Translations under genes and position numbers: made by a program | The notes under the pieces: model-generated | The model's input: the letters and a program-made list of their open reading frames with translations, nothing else | Database searches by the model: none | Told to the model about the DNA's origin: nothing | Assembly (NCBI GenBank): GCA_965153355.1 | Contig: OZ231126.1 | Coordinates: 103,292,001-103,356,000 of the forward strand | Origin: Flaccisagitta enflata | Taxonomy: Eukaryota > Chaetognatha > Sagittoidea > Aphragmophora | DNA: 64,000 nt | Reading direction: 5' to 3' | Part shown: positions 11,547 to 22,472 of the stretch, piece after piece | How the letters are laid out: each line of letters opens with the position of its first letter | How positions within the stretch are numbered: the stretch's first letter is position 1

Positions 11547-11933
11547 GTGTATCCGACTTCATGGAGGAACTGTTGGAGCTTGTTCTGAAGAAACGGTTGA
11601 AAACTTGCTAGATGTCTCATCGCCCAACTTTGCACATCGGAGCAAAGCGGCCCTGTGCGATAAGGAAGATACGTCGCCCTTTGGATTACTAAGAAGACAA
11701 AGTCAATCGTCAAAGATTCACTCTTTCTCTCGTCGACGTCATCAAGATTGATCAACTTGGGCCTCGCAGAACAGTAAAAAGGAACAATCGACGAACAACC
11801 AGGACTTTGTACTTACATAAACGACATCTAGATTGGGAGACGCAAACTCTTCTCCTTCTTCATACATCTCCGGCAGAGGCGCCACTGTTACGGCCGATAC
11901 ACTGAGAACGAAATATACAAAAAAAAAGAACAT
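11547..11933 (-). CDS. Small secreted protein, first two exons (unrecognised)
   Basis: Exon 1 (11933-11817) starts ATG and encodes a hydrophobic leader (MFFFFVYFVLSVSA) with a likely cleavage before VTVAP, then an acidic stretch. It ends at a perfect GTAAGT donor in phase 0. Exon 2 (11755-11547) can be entered at an AG just before 11755 in phase 0 and ends at a second GTAAGT donor in phase 2. Two consensus donors and a signal peptide support a real gene; an alternative AG 7 bases upstream would break the frame. No later exon is found. If the gene continues, its intron would contain the Gypsy/R2 insertions below 11.1 kb. Product unknown, probably exported. Confidence 0.55.
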
Positions 11934-12235
11934 CGTCTTCGCTCAGAGATCGAAAGAAAGAAATATTTGCGCAAGAAATCTTCGAAGAACCGAGAAGCGA
12001 GAATGAATGAGACTTTGAGACTCGAGAGCTGGGAATATTGGATTCTACCTTTGTTTTTAATAACTTGAATTTCATTTCACCGCATGAATTGTTATTGAAT
12101 TTCTCAACCTCGCATTTAAAATTTCATTCACCAATTGTTATGTTGAAGAATTTTAATCTCGCCCTTTAAAATTTTATCGTTACAATACATATGTGTGAGA
12201 CCAGGCCACTGCCGTGTACGGGTCTCAAGAAAAAG

Positions 12236-12540
12236 GGGGGAGTCGTGAAAAGGGGTTGCAATCTCTTGCAACTCGCGATCACGGAATTAAGGAGCGCCAG
12301 TTTGAAGGAGCGCCGTATAAATCACCATTTTAGCAGCCAATAGAATGCAAGGAAAGCATTATAATGGACTTTGTTGTTAAAAGATTCTTTGACCTCTTTC
12401 ATTGCATTCTATTGCAGCAATCCCCCTCTATATAAGCACGGCTCTGGCAAATGGTTCTAAGACTTGATTATCATAAATCTGTGACATTCTCTCTCTCTAA
12501 GCCTTAGGCTTACTCTTGAGGTTAGATTCATACCTAAGTT
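12236..12540 (+). promoter_or_regulatory. LTR-like or promoter-like segment with TATA box
   Basis: A purine run (AAGAAAAAGGGGGGAG) is followed by about 300 bp holding TATATAA at 12429-12435, in the layout of a polypurine tract, U3, TATA and R. It is downstream and on the strand of the Gypsy-like pol, so a 3' LTR is possible. No second copy is seen in the window, so this is a guess; it could also be a host promoter. 11142-11540 and 12076-12235 show nothing else. Confidence 0.3.
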
Positions 12541-12573
12541 ACCATATCAGGGACGGATTGAGCAAGGCCATAC

Positions 12574-13116
12574 TTATATGCCCTCTCGTTCCGTCCTTGA
12601 CTGCGAAGTAAGAGGAAAAGGTGGAAGAGGAGGAGGCGGAATAGGAGGAGGAGGTAGTGGAGGCGGAGGAGGAGGAGGAGGAGGAGGAGGAGGCTGCGGT
12701 GTTGCTGCGTTTACACCCTGTCGGGATGATGATGATGATGATGGGCCGACTTGATGAGCAGAAATTCGACGAGAATTTGTCTGTGAATGCCTTCTCCAAG
12801 CAGCTTGTGGGCGAGTAGAATCATTTTCGTCGTCTGCGTCTGTTGTGGAGCTCTGTGAATCATGCGCGACTTGTTGATAATGTCTTGTCGAACGCGAAGG
12901 AGCTCTGTGACGATGCCTGTTGTTGTTAGGCGACGACGAACAACTGCTTGAACTGTTTAATGTTGTAGTCGATGAGCAGCGTTGTTTGAATGTTGTAGAG
13001 ACGGATGTTTGTTGGAGTGGATGAAATGAGCGAAGCGCCTCCGCTCTTCGATGGGTTTGGAATGATGCCTGATTTGAAATAGATAAGAACAGATGAAGAA
13101 CATATTTTGTTTTTTG

Positions 13117-13155
<39 letters not shown>

Positions 13156-13539
13156 GCACACACATAAAAAAAAAAAAAACAAGGCCGGATACACAGCTAT
13201 CTAAGTCATGTGTGGGTGGGTAGGATCAGCCAAAAAAGCTAAGCGTGACCAGGCGACAGACGGACCGACGGACAGAGTGGGTTGTAGAGTTGCGTGCATG
13301 CGACTAAAAACACACACATGGCTAGAAAAGAGAGAGAGAGACACTTACTGAATGATTATTGGGATATTGCGTGAAGCCAGCACTCCTGTCATCTGAGGAT
13401 GATTGTCTAACAGGGAGTGGGCTTGAATATTGCGTCGTGAAGCGTGATTCGGATGAAAGTTGGCGAGGAGGAAGTGAGCCAGGACGAAATGGTGGCGTGT
13501 AAGGAGAAGAACGATTTGTCGGTGTTAGAGATGAGTCGC

Positions 13540-13614
<75 letters not shown>

Positions 13615-13699
13615 CTTCGTCTGGTCTTGGGGTGGATGGAGCAGAAGGAGTGAAAGGAGACAGAGAGGATAGCGGTGAAGATGTTGGTGATGAATCAGC

Positions 13700-13775
<76 letters not shown>

Positions 13776-13820
13776 GATCTCTTATAAGTGTCATTTTCTT
13801 CAAAGTAAGGATGATGGTGG

Positions 13821-13851
<31 letters not shown>

Positions 13852-14813
13852 AATGATGATGTTGATATCAGTTTTCGTCGCCGTCGTCCTTGTTGGTGAG
13901 AAATGTTGTCTTGGTGGTTGTTGTTTTGGTTGTCCGTATGACCGCAGTTGGTGATGTTATCTTCTTTCTCTCTTCGACTCTGGTGTAAACTGTCTTGGAG
14001 GCTAAAGCGGCGTAAGCTGAATTTTCGCTCTCAATTTTTCTGGTGTTTTGCTGTGGGTTGAGTGGAGTGATGGGCACCATATTTTTCATAAGATTTTGTG
14101 ATCTGACCAGTCGATAACCTTTTAAAATCAGCTCGCCGTCATAGGTTCTGATCCATTTTGATTGGTCTGCTGGCTTTGTTGGCGTCATGGGTCTGCAGCT
14201 GTTTTGCTTGGTGATGGTTGGCTCAACAAGCGAAATCTGATTAGTTGAAACAAACTTGTCCTTTGTCTCAGTTGGTTGCTCTGGAGCTTGCTCTTGAACT
14301 TGTTCTTGAGCTTGCTTTGATTTCTTTGACAATCTAGGTGGCGGGATCGGTCGTGGTGTCTTGATTGGGCTGATTGTGACATATGAACAAGGCAGTGGAC
14401 AAGCATATGAACAGTGGTGAGCTTGCGGTTCTGCTTCTGCGTCAGAGCAAAAGTAACTTGAAGGGTCTCTAGGAGATGGTGTGCAAAGTCCAGGAGGAGG
14501 AGTATAGAGACCTGATGATGAAGACGAAGTGTCCTGCTCTTGCTCTTGTTGATCAAATGATTCAACGGTTTTCAGCTTTTTCTTCCTTGGTTCTCTTTTG
14601 TCCATCGAATGTTCCTCTAGCTTTCGGCAGACGTCGTCCAAATTCAAGCTTGGCTCCTGGTTCCCTCTTGAAGTGGAAGGTCTAGGTGGAGTTGGAGTCG
14701 CGAGATCTGGCATTGATGAATGAGCCGAAATCTCGACAGCTGGACTTCCTAGAGCGGGGAGTGATAGAGATGATGATGATGATGCCGCCGTGAGAAAGTC
14801 CACGCCGAGAAAA
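12574..14813 (-). CDS. Low-complexity protein gene with polyHis/Gln/Asn and polyPro runs (unrecognised)
   Basis: Exon 14813-13349 follows an acceptor (CTTTTTCACAG) and runs 488 codons in one frame. It includes Ser-rich parts, TPPPGLCTPSPRD, a basic KKSK segment, a RKIESENSAYAA block, a polyHis run, polyGln (GTT tract 13700-13774) and polyAsn (13539-13613). The frame is interrupted only by TGA at 13870-13868. It ends NNHS at a GTAAGT donor in phase 0. The next exon, 13068-12574, enters in phase 0 after TTTCAAATCAG, is Ser/Arg rich, ends with a proline run and closes with TAA. The intron (13348-13069) carries a family A element. Low complexity suggests a nuclear or regulatory scaffold protein, but I recognise no domain. 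Upstream exons must lie beyond 14.8 kb. The TGA means a pseudogene, recoding, or a shorter true product. Confidence 0.65.
13179..13310 (-). mobile_element. Family A terminal-repeat element (intronic copy)
   Basis: Reads ACAAGGCCGGATACACAGCT on + at the left and ends GCATGCGACTAAAAA. These are the diagnostic ends of a family with many copies in the window. It sits inside the intron of the 12.6-14.8 kb gene, near a GA microsatellite. Confidence 0.8.
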
Positions 14814-14852
14814 CTGTGAAAAAGGTCATCGCAAGCTGCTCATCCGATGATC

Positions 14853-15065
<213 letters not shown>

Positions 15066-15070
15066 GCAAA

Positions 15071-15200
15071 TTGGATTACTCTGATGATTAAAACGGATTA
15101 CATTTTCAAATTGAATTGGATTACTCTCATGATTTAAACGGATTACATTTTCAAATCGAATTGGATTACTCTCATGATTTAAACAGATCACATTTTTAAC
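15071..15200 (+). promoter_or_regulatory. 45-bp tandem monomers at the LINE 5' end
   Basis: Three units start at 15071, 15116 and 15161, each opening TTGGATTACTCT and containing GATTACATTTTC. The last ends five bases before the ORF1 ATG. Tandem 5' monomers acting as internal promoters are known for some LINEs (for example mouse L1). Here the promoter role is inference. Confidence 0.7.
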
Positions 15201-15204
15201 GACA

Positions 15205-17007
15205 ATGGCTGTTGGCGCTGCCTTAAAATCATTCTTAACGTCACATCCATACAAGAAAATCGAATGCTTGAAATACATATGCCACGTGAACGGATTACCG
15301 ATCGAAGGAACCGTCGAAGAGCTACGAAAAAGTATTTGTGACTATGCAAATGACAATAATGTCGATCCGGAAAGCATCAAAATCACGGCCCACGAATTTC
15401 AAGAAAATCCAGATGAATGCATGACAAAAACAAAATCAAGACATCCAGACATCTTAAACTCTAGCCATCGAATTTCAGCCACTGATAGTGATCTGGCTGA
15501 TCTCGATTTATCCGGTGTTTCTGATGACTCAAACGATACGGGAAGCACAGTGACAGAAGACGACACTTTTCGAACAGGACAGGATGTTAGCTCGTCAGAT
15601 CATGACAACAGCCTGTCAAAAAAAGTTAGAGATCTATTAGAAAACGGCACGGAAAAAATGATTGTTGTTCGTGAAAACAAAGAAAGTGAAATTTCTGGCA
15701 AAGAAAAAGTGAGTGAACCATCAAATCTTGAATCTCAAGAACTGTTCCACGACGATGAACTTGACCAGAGTCTGAATGACATCGCTCAGCATCTGCAACA
15801 GCAAGCCTCCATTGAAACAAGATTGGAAGAAATATGCACGAATCTTGTACAACAAGTCATTGAATGCAAAGACTCTGAAATCGAGCAGCTCAAACAACAA
15901 AACGCCGGACTAAAGGAATTGAATGAAACTTTGAGCAACAAATGCGCATTGATTCTCAAAAGATACGAACATGTCGCAGACTCAGTCACAGATCTTAAGC
16001 AATTGGTCAAAACAACTGATCAAGAGCTCAAGCAGATTGCAGCCGATGTCAAAGACTTAAAAGCTAAAATCTCCGACTCCAGTGATAAAGCAACGTCTAT
16101 CCCCGTCAACAGCGATGTCAATCTCTCAAATTCTGCTACATCGATATGGCAAGAAAACTGCAGCGACATACTCTTGGATATGGCCAACAAGATCGGCAGC
16201 CTCGAGAACAAACTTGGTTCCCATGACCAACCAAAGAGAACCCCAAGGCATGCTGAAACCCTCGAGAGTATTGGAGATCAGGATGAAACAGATCAAAGCC
16301 ATCTACGAGAAGCAGATATTTTAATCATTCATGATTCAAATGGAAATAATCTGGATCCCGAAAGAGTTCATCCAAAGAAAAAGGTCCTAAAACGGCGCCG
16401 TTACACTTTGGACAAGGCAAAAACAGAAGTCCCCAAAGTCAGAGACCCAAAACAAGTCAAAGACGTAGTGATGATGTGTGGTCTCAATAACCTTAAGAAT
16501 GAATCTACCGAAAAGGTATTTGATAAGCACAAGGAAGTGTGTGACATTTACACCAAGGCCTTTCCAAATGCCCATCTACACATTGGACCGGTAGCGCCAG
16601 TTTCTCACAAGGAAACCAACCTGAACAAAAAGTTGAGAGAGTTTGCAGCTGCTGATAAGAGCAAATACTCATTCATTGACGATCATGAACTCTTTGATTC
16701 GAAAACCAAAGCATTAAGGCCAAAAATGTTAAATGGCATAAATTATACCGACCATGCCTTCAGACATGTGGCCAAATCATTGAGACGGAGCTTATATGCC
16801 AGAGCTTATAACCGAGACCAATCTCAGGCATCCCATCCAAACCAGCCTCAGGCATCTCGCTCAAACCAGCCTCAACCATCCCATTCTAACCAACCATCCT
16901 TTTCTGCTCAGCAGCCGTCAATTTCAGAACCAACACTCATGACTGCTCTTGCTGAGCTCACTAAAGCCACGCATGCCATTCTGCAGAAGGTCAGTAATGA
17001 CAATTGA
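15205..17007 (+). CDS. LINE ORF1 protein with coiled coil and degenerate SGNH-type esterase
   Basis: 600 codons from ATG at 15205. Residues ~1-65 form a small helical, possibly SAP-like, segment (YKKIECLKYICHVNGLP). An acidic Ser-rich region follows, then a long coiled coil (about 185-300). The carboxyl half has the outline of the SGNH/GDSL esterase found in ORF1 of CR1-type LINEs: block I LIIHDSN (Ser378), block III CGLNN (Asn428), and a block V-like segment near 510. Where the family has D-G-x-H this copy reads N-G-I-N, so the Asp and His partners look lost. A Gln/Ser/Pro tail with repeated SNQPQ follows. The stop is TGA, and the same frame continues into the endonuclease region. ORF1 proteins bind LINE RNA; the esterase role is unsettled even when intact. 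Confidence 0.75.
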   Translation: MAVGAALKSFLTSHPYKKIECLKYICHVNGLPIEGTVEELRKSICDYANDNNVDPESIKITAHEFQENPDECMTKTKSRHPDILNSSHRISATDSDLADLDLSGVSDDSNDTGSTVTEDDTFRTGQDVSSSDHDNSLSKKVRDLLENGTEKMIVVRENKESEISGKEKVSEPSNLESQELFHDDELDQSLNDIAQHLQQQASIETRLEEICTNLVQQVIECKDSEIEQLKQQNAGLKELNETLSNKCALILKRYEHVADSVTDLKQLVKTTDQELKQIAADVKDLKAKISDSSDKATSIPVNSDVNLSNSATSIWQENCSDILLDMANKIGSLENKLGSHDQPKRTPRHAETLESIGDQDETDQSHLREADILIIHDSNGNNLDPERVHPKKKVLKRRRYTLDKAKTEVPKVRDPKQVKDVVMMCGLNNLKNESTEKVFDKHKEVCDIYTKAFPNAHLHIGPVAPVSHKETNLNKKLREFAAADKSKYSFIDDHELFDSKTKALRPKMLNGINYTDHAFRHVAKSLRRSLYARAYNRDQSQASHPNQPQASRSNQPQPSHSNQPSFSAQQPSISEPTLMTALAELTKATHAILQKVSNDN

Positions 17008-17807
17008 GTTTCAAGAACAGGATCCCATCAGATAAATAAAATAAGACATAAGAAATACAGAAAAAATAAAAGTCAAAAATGGAATCTGTTCTATGCAAAT
17101 GCACAAGGAATTAAAAGTAAAAGGACTTGTTTAATTGACATCCTTACCAAGAACCTGCCACAAATTGCACTGTTTACTGAACGATGTTGGATGACATGAC
17201 AAATATTCAAGTCCAAGGATACTCCTTCTGTGGTAAAGGTTGAAAAACAAATACAAAAGGAAGTGGAGGAGTCGGAATTTTTGTGAGGAATGACGTCATG
17301 GATCATGTGACTCCCCACGAAACAAAGAGAGATTTAGAGCTTATTTGGGTGAGTGTGAGAAGAAAAAATCAATGCCCTTTATACGTTGGTGTATACTATG
17401 GAAAGCAAGAATCGAGAGTAAGAAAAGAGGAGGCTGAAAGAGAATTTGGAGAACTAACGGAAGAGGTATTAGAACTAAAACAATGTGGAGACATAATTAT
17501 TGTAATGCATGCAAATGCAAAAGTGGGGATCCTTGGTGAAAGTGTGTCTAGAAACGGAAAATATCTTCTTAATATGATCAACGAAGTTCCACTTGAAAAT
17601 ATGAATTTATCAGAAAAATGTGAAGGTTGCATCACGCGTGTCAATAGAAAAAATCCCTCTGAAAGATCTGCGATTTCACTCTAGCCTGTCAAGAGGAGAA
17701 ATTATTTGAAAAAATTGAAATTGATGAAGAGGGAAAATATCTGATGCGAAGTGAGAAAGCTGCATCTGATCACAACTCCATAATTCTAAACCTTAATTTC
17801 CAAAATA
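17008..17807 (+). pseudogene. LINE ORF2 endonuclease (APE/EEP) domain, broken
   Basis: Fragments of an AP-endonuclease-like domain appear in shifting frames. FYANAQGIKSKRTCL (17088-17132) resembles the family start, with LPQIALFTE downstream. GSGGVGIFVRND follows a TGA at 17238-17240. IIIVMHANAKVG stands where GDFNA is expected, so the catalytic Asp is replaced. SDHNSIIL (about 17768) is the final SDH motif. At least two frameshifts and stops separate these pieces. The intact domain would nick target DNA for priming; this copy cannot. Confidence 0.75.
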
Positions 17808-20375
17808 TTGATCACCATCAAAGTTCCCCCATCCCTAAGTGCGTCTGAGGAGCAGAATGATGCATTAGTGTGTGAGTTGGGAAGATTTCAAAATGAAAGC
17901 AAGCAAATAATGACGGACACAACAAGAACAATGGATGGCCGATATGAACATTGGTTAAATAGGCTAGAAGGAATTTTCATGACCACAATTGGGAAACGAA
18001 AAAACAAAATTTCAAAACTGCAAAAATTTAGTGAGGATGTAAAGAAACTAAGAATTGAAAAAAGATCCTTAAAAAAGTCTATTTCTAATGAAATGGATGT
18101 TCAGAGGAGATCTGCCCTAAAAGAAGCTTACATTGAGAAACAAAAAGAAACAAGGGATCTGATTGATAAGGAGAGAATTGAAAAAATTCATATTAGATAT
18201 GAGAACATGATAAATGACAAAAGTCGAAAAGCATATTGGAACGAGATAAAAAATGCCAACAGAAAACCTCCATCATCATGGATAGCTGTTAAAGATAAAG
18301 AGGGAAGAAGACTGATTGACCCACAAGCCATAAAAGAAAGGGTCGCGGAATACTACGAGGAACTATTCATGAACCAGGATTTTCCTCACCATCCATACCA
18401 CGACCTAGTTGTATCTTCTGTGCAAATGTATTTAATGGATCACTCCCATGAGAATATTGAATACAATGAATGTCCCACGCTTGCAGAAGTTAAGATGGCC
18501 ATCAGAAACAAAAAAAATGGCAAAAGCACGACTGACATACCAAATGAGTTACTGAAATATGGTGCGGACGAAATGGCAAAAATCATTCACCATGTCACAA
18601 ACGCCTTCTGGGAGAATGAAAAAGTTTTCAAAATATGGAATGAAAGCCTTATAACGTCGTTATGGAAAGGTAAAGGTGACAAGGAGAAAATGGAATTCCA
18701 GCGTGGAATTACCGTCTCTAGTTCCATAGCCATGATCCCAGAGGAAATCATCCACAATCGCATGCGAAATGCCATTCAATTAACACCAGCCCAAGGGGGT
18801 GGGAAGAAAGGAAGTGCCACAAGAGACCATATTTTCCTGCTAAGGTCAGCTATTAGCGCTTCCATAAAGTACAAACGTAAGATTTTTGTCACATTTTTTG
18901 ACGTACAAAAAGCCTATGATCATGCGGATCCTCAAGATATGTTGTATGTTGCATGGAATGCAGGTTTGCGAGGAAAGATCTGGAGGCTCACTAAACTCTT
19001 AAACACCAACCTCACATCTAAAATCAATACACGATATGGGACAACGCGTGAAATTCAAAGAGAAATTGGAGGGAAGCAAGGCGGCAAAATTATGACATTC
19101 CTTTTTGCCAAGCTTATGGATATTCTTGCAGAAGACCTCCAAAATGAAGCTGATCTCGGAATAGACATCAGTGGCCTTACACTCAAAGTATTAGAATGGG
19201 TGGATGATGTCATCTCGTTTGCAGAGAATTTTGAGCAACAAACAAAAATGCTTGATTTCATAAACGAATTTGCCATCAAACACAAGTTGGCCTGGGGCCC
19301 AGACAAGTGTAAAGTCATGCAGATTGGAACAAAAAATGACTCCAACACGACATGGAAACTTGGTGACCAACAAATCACGTCGACGGAAAGATACACATAC
19401 CTGGGAGATGTGATCACAGCCGACGGAGGCAACACAGCAAATCTGCAATGTCGCATGGAAAGGCTACAAGGAATCACAAGAAGAGTATTGGCTGATTCCC
19501 AGATCGATGTTCTACACAGTATGGGAATAAAGACAATCCTCAACTTACACGACACAAAAGCCATCCCTGCGATTCTTATCAACTGTGAAACGTGGATATT
19601 AACAAAAACAGACAGAAAAAAACTCGATAAGATGGAAATATGGGCATACAAAAAACTCCTTAATTTGCCTATTACAACTCCAACGGCAGCGGTGATCTTT
19701 GAAACTAGATCACTATTCACATCTGCTCGAGTTATCAACAAACAGCTTATATATCTTCACGTTTTACTAACCAGAGATGGGCATGATTGGCATAAAAAAT
19801 CTTTAATGCATCATGTTGAATATAACTATGGGTGGGGGGCGTACATTATGAGAATTTTGGAGGAATGTGAATTGTTTTTTACTTTTGACGAGATCATGAC
19901 TAAAAGAAAAAATGAATGGAAAGATATAGTCGATCGCGCCACTTGGCAGATGAATTGTAAAATGATATTGGAATCGTGTAAAGATAGAGGAAGGATTCGG
20001 ACGAAAACTCAGGGAATATCTGAATTTGTTGAAAATGGACATTATGAATATGAACGCCCCCAAAATGCCCTGTTTGAACTGCCTAGAAAAGTAGCTAGAA
20101 TTATCATAATGGCACGATATGGAATGCTGGAGTGTGCAAAGAACTATTCTAGTAAATATGGCACAAAACTATGTAAGGATTGCAATGTTACTGATGATGA
20201 AAGTCATCGTTTGAATACCTGTAAAAAATGGAAAAATGTAAACTTGTACAATAAGGAATATTCTATCGAATTTAACTCTGTATTTTCCGAGGAAAAAGAG
20301 ACACTATATCAGATGTCAACGTTGTTGAAATCAGTGTGGAATTTAGAATACGGAAAGAATGAGATGAGAAGCTAA
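17808..20375 (+). CDS. LINE (CR1/L2-like) reverse transcriptase domain of ORF2
   Basis: 855 codons open. RT motifs: NGKSTTDIPNELLKYG, the first catalytic Asp in FFDVQKAYDH, and WVDDVISFAE as the xDD box. The usual G-x-PQG-S-x-LSP motif is altered (GKQGGKIMTFLFAK). The carboxyl end has a CCHC-type knuckle (CKDCNVTDDESHRLNTC), as in CR1/L2/Jockey-type ORF2. The first ATG lies inside ORF2, so this is the carboxyl part of a longer protein whose endonuclease half is broken upstream. It ends TAA. Together with ORF1 and the repeated 3' end this is a nearly complete but non-functional LINE of about 5.4 kb. Confidence 0.88.
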   Translation: MITIKVPPSLSASEEQNDALVCELGRFQNESKQIMTDTTRTMDGRYEHWLNRLEGIFMTTIGKRKNKISKLQKFSEDVKKLRIEKRSLKKSISNEMDVQRRSALKEAYIEKQKETRDLIDKERIEKIHIRYENMINDKSRKAYWNEIKNANRKPPSSWIAVKDKEGRRLIDPQAIKERVAEYYEELFMNQDFPHHPYHDLVVSSVQMYLMDHSHENIEYNECPTLAEVKMAIRNKKNGKSTTDIPNELLKYGADEMAKIIHHVTNAFWENEKVFKIWNESLITSLWKGKGDKEKMEFQRGITVSSSIAMIPEEIIHNRMRNAIQLTPAQGGGKKGSATRDHIFLLRSAISASIKYKRKIFVTFFDVQKAYDHADPQDMLYVAWNAGLRGKIWRLTKLLNTNLTSKINTRYGTTREIQREIGGKQGGKIMTFLFAKLMDILAEDLQNEADLGIDISGLTLKVLEWVDDVISFAENFEQQTKMLDFINEFAIKHKLAWGPDKCKVMQIGTKNDSNTTWKLGDQQITSTERYTYLGDVITADGGNTANLQCRMERLQGITRRVLADSQIDVLHSMGIKTILNLHDTKAIPAILINCETWILTKTDRKKLDKMEIWAYKKLLNLPITTPTAAVIFETRSLFTSARVINKQLIYLHVLLTRDGHDWHKKSLMHHVEYNYGWGAYIMRILEECELFFTFDEIMTKRKNEWKDIVDRATWQMNCKMILESCKDRGRIRTKTQGISEFVENGHYEYERPQNALFELPRKVARIIIMARYGMLECAKNYSSKYGTKLCKDCNVTDDESHRLNTCKKWKNVNLYNKEYSIEFNSVFSEEKETLYQMSTLLKSVWNLEYGKNEMRS

Positions 20376-20473
20376 TTTCGAGTAAATGAAATATTGTTAC
20401 ATATTTCTAAAATGATGGGACCTGCACCAATGGCAACTTTATTCACAATTACCCCTAACAATAGTTGTGTTAT

Positions 20474-20653
<180 letters not shown>

Positions 20654-20735
20654 TGCACCCCGAACGGACAGGCCAGGGCAACGACGCCTTCGAATAGTTT
20701 TCAAGACGTTGTGACCTAATCACGCATTTGAGAGC

Positions 20736-20740
<5 letters not shown>

Positions 20741-20798
<58 letters not shown>
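20741..20798. repeat. (GA)n microsatellite
   Basis: About 58 bp of GA, about 90 bp after the CT run at 20500-20651. The two runs are inverted complements. Confidence 0.95.
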
Positions 20799-20799
<1 letters not shown>

Positions 20800-20904
20800 A
20801 CCGTTATAAATCAATCATCGATTAAACATATCTAAGACATATCTAACTCGCTAAATAAAAATCACATTGAAAACAAAAAAAACTGACCAAAAAATAAAGA
20901 TGAA

Positions 20905-22472
20905 ATGATGATCATCAAATCTAACCATTTAAGGAATTTTTGCGAGAAATTATACAGTGAGTGCATAAAGCCTGAGTTACTAGTACAACTACATAGACAT
21001 TATCTTATCTTTATCTCTGTCTTTTTTCTCATACTATCTTTTAGCATGAGCGGCAAAAGTACGTGGGCATGTCAAGCCGCATTGAACTGGGAAAATAATT
21101 TTGCATTGCAGAAGCTAAGCCAAATATGGCTCGTCGCACAAAGCTTGTCCAGCGGAATGAAACAAAGTCTTTCAGAAGTAGGAAAAAAGTTAGGTATCCC
21201 CGTCTTCTACTGTGCCCCTCAAGGAATCGACCATCCTTTTTTTCGCGCATCGTGGTCTAGGACACTGAAATCTAAAAATTTGATTCCAGATGAAAATCAA
21301 AATCCAGTCTCTACAGAAAATGATGAAAAACAAGATGATAATACTGATGAGAATGAAGAATATGATGATAGTTGCAATTATAGTGAAAACAAAAATCAGA
21401 ATGACACCAACAACGAAGAAGAAAGTTACAATTCAGATGAAGAAAAGGAAAGTAACACTGAGGAATGTAAAAAATTTCTAGCTTCATTCTTATCCAAAAA
21501 TAAGAGAAAGAATAATTATTTCAAAAAAACACAAAAGCCTTTATCATCCTCACCGCGTATAAACACTTCAGCAAAAAAATTCTTATCATTAAAAGATGGT
21601 TATCTACCTACTCAAAATTTTATCCACACATCAAAATCATTTCCTTCAAACTCAGACAGAGAAAAATATTCTTCTTTAGTAATGGGCGGTGCAAGAACAA
21701 GATCAATGACAGCAAGAGATATAAGTACAAACCTGCCGACATCATCTGAATCAACCTCCCCACCCTCCCCACCCCCCCTCGAAAGCCGCTCATCTCTAGA
21801 TGATGACCAAAAAGAAAAGAAAAGAGGGAGAAAGAGAAAATCAGAGATCGACGACGAAGGAAGGAATACCTCAAAAAAGAACAAAAAGAAAGAAAAAGAA
21901 GATGAAGTAAAAGATCAAGAAAGCAAATCATTTCGAGCCCAATTTGAATTAAAAAAGGAACAAATGAAAAACGAAAGTAGTGCACCGATCAAAGAAAATA
22001 GTCTCTTCATTTTTGACGACTGCTTCTCAATAAGCCACAAACTAAATGAAAACAGCATAGATGAATTGAAAAACATAAACGGGGAATATTTAAAACGGTT
22101 ATCCTTCATAAAGGACTTCATGGTCCATAAAAGTCATTTATTAAATGTCTCCTCTATGATAATAGAGCAATCAATTCTTAGCGGTTCAGGATCTAGTGCT
22201 GCGAATAGTTTGATAAAGGTCATACGTACCAACGCACACTGGATTTGTTTGTTTCCTTGCTTATTGAGAGAATATAGAAATCTGCTTCAAAACCTCGTTA
22301 GCGGTTTTAACTTCAAGGTGTTTAAAGACGTTATAACTACTTGCGCCTTAAAGACTCCTAACAACGATAACTCACTTCTTGACATTTGTTCTGCTCACCC
22401 TTATGCTTTCATAAATTTAACGGATTCAAATCCTAACTTCAAATTCAGGTTAACACATTCAGTAAACAGCTG

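Noticed and set aside
12539-12799. Ser-rich minus-strand frame overlapping the 12.6 kb exon
   Set aside because: Shadow frame of the proline- and serine-coding exon. The phase-correct frame is the one listed.
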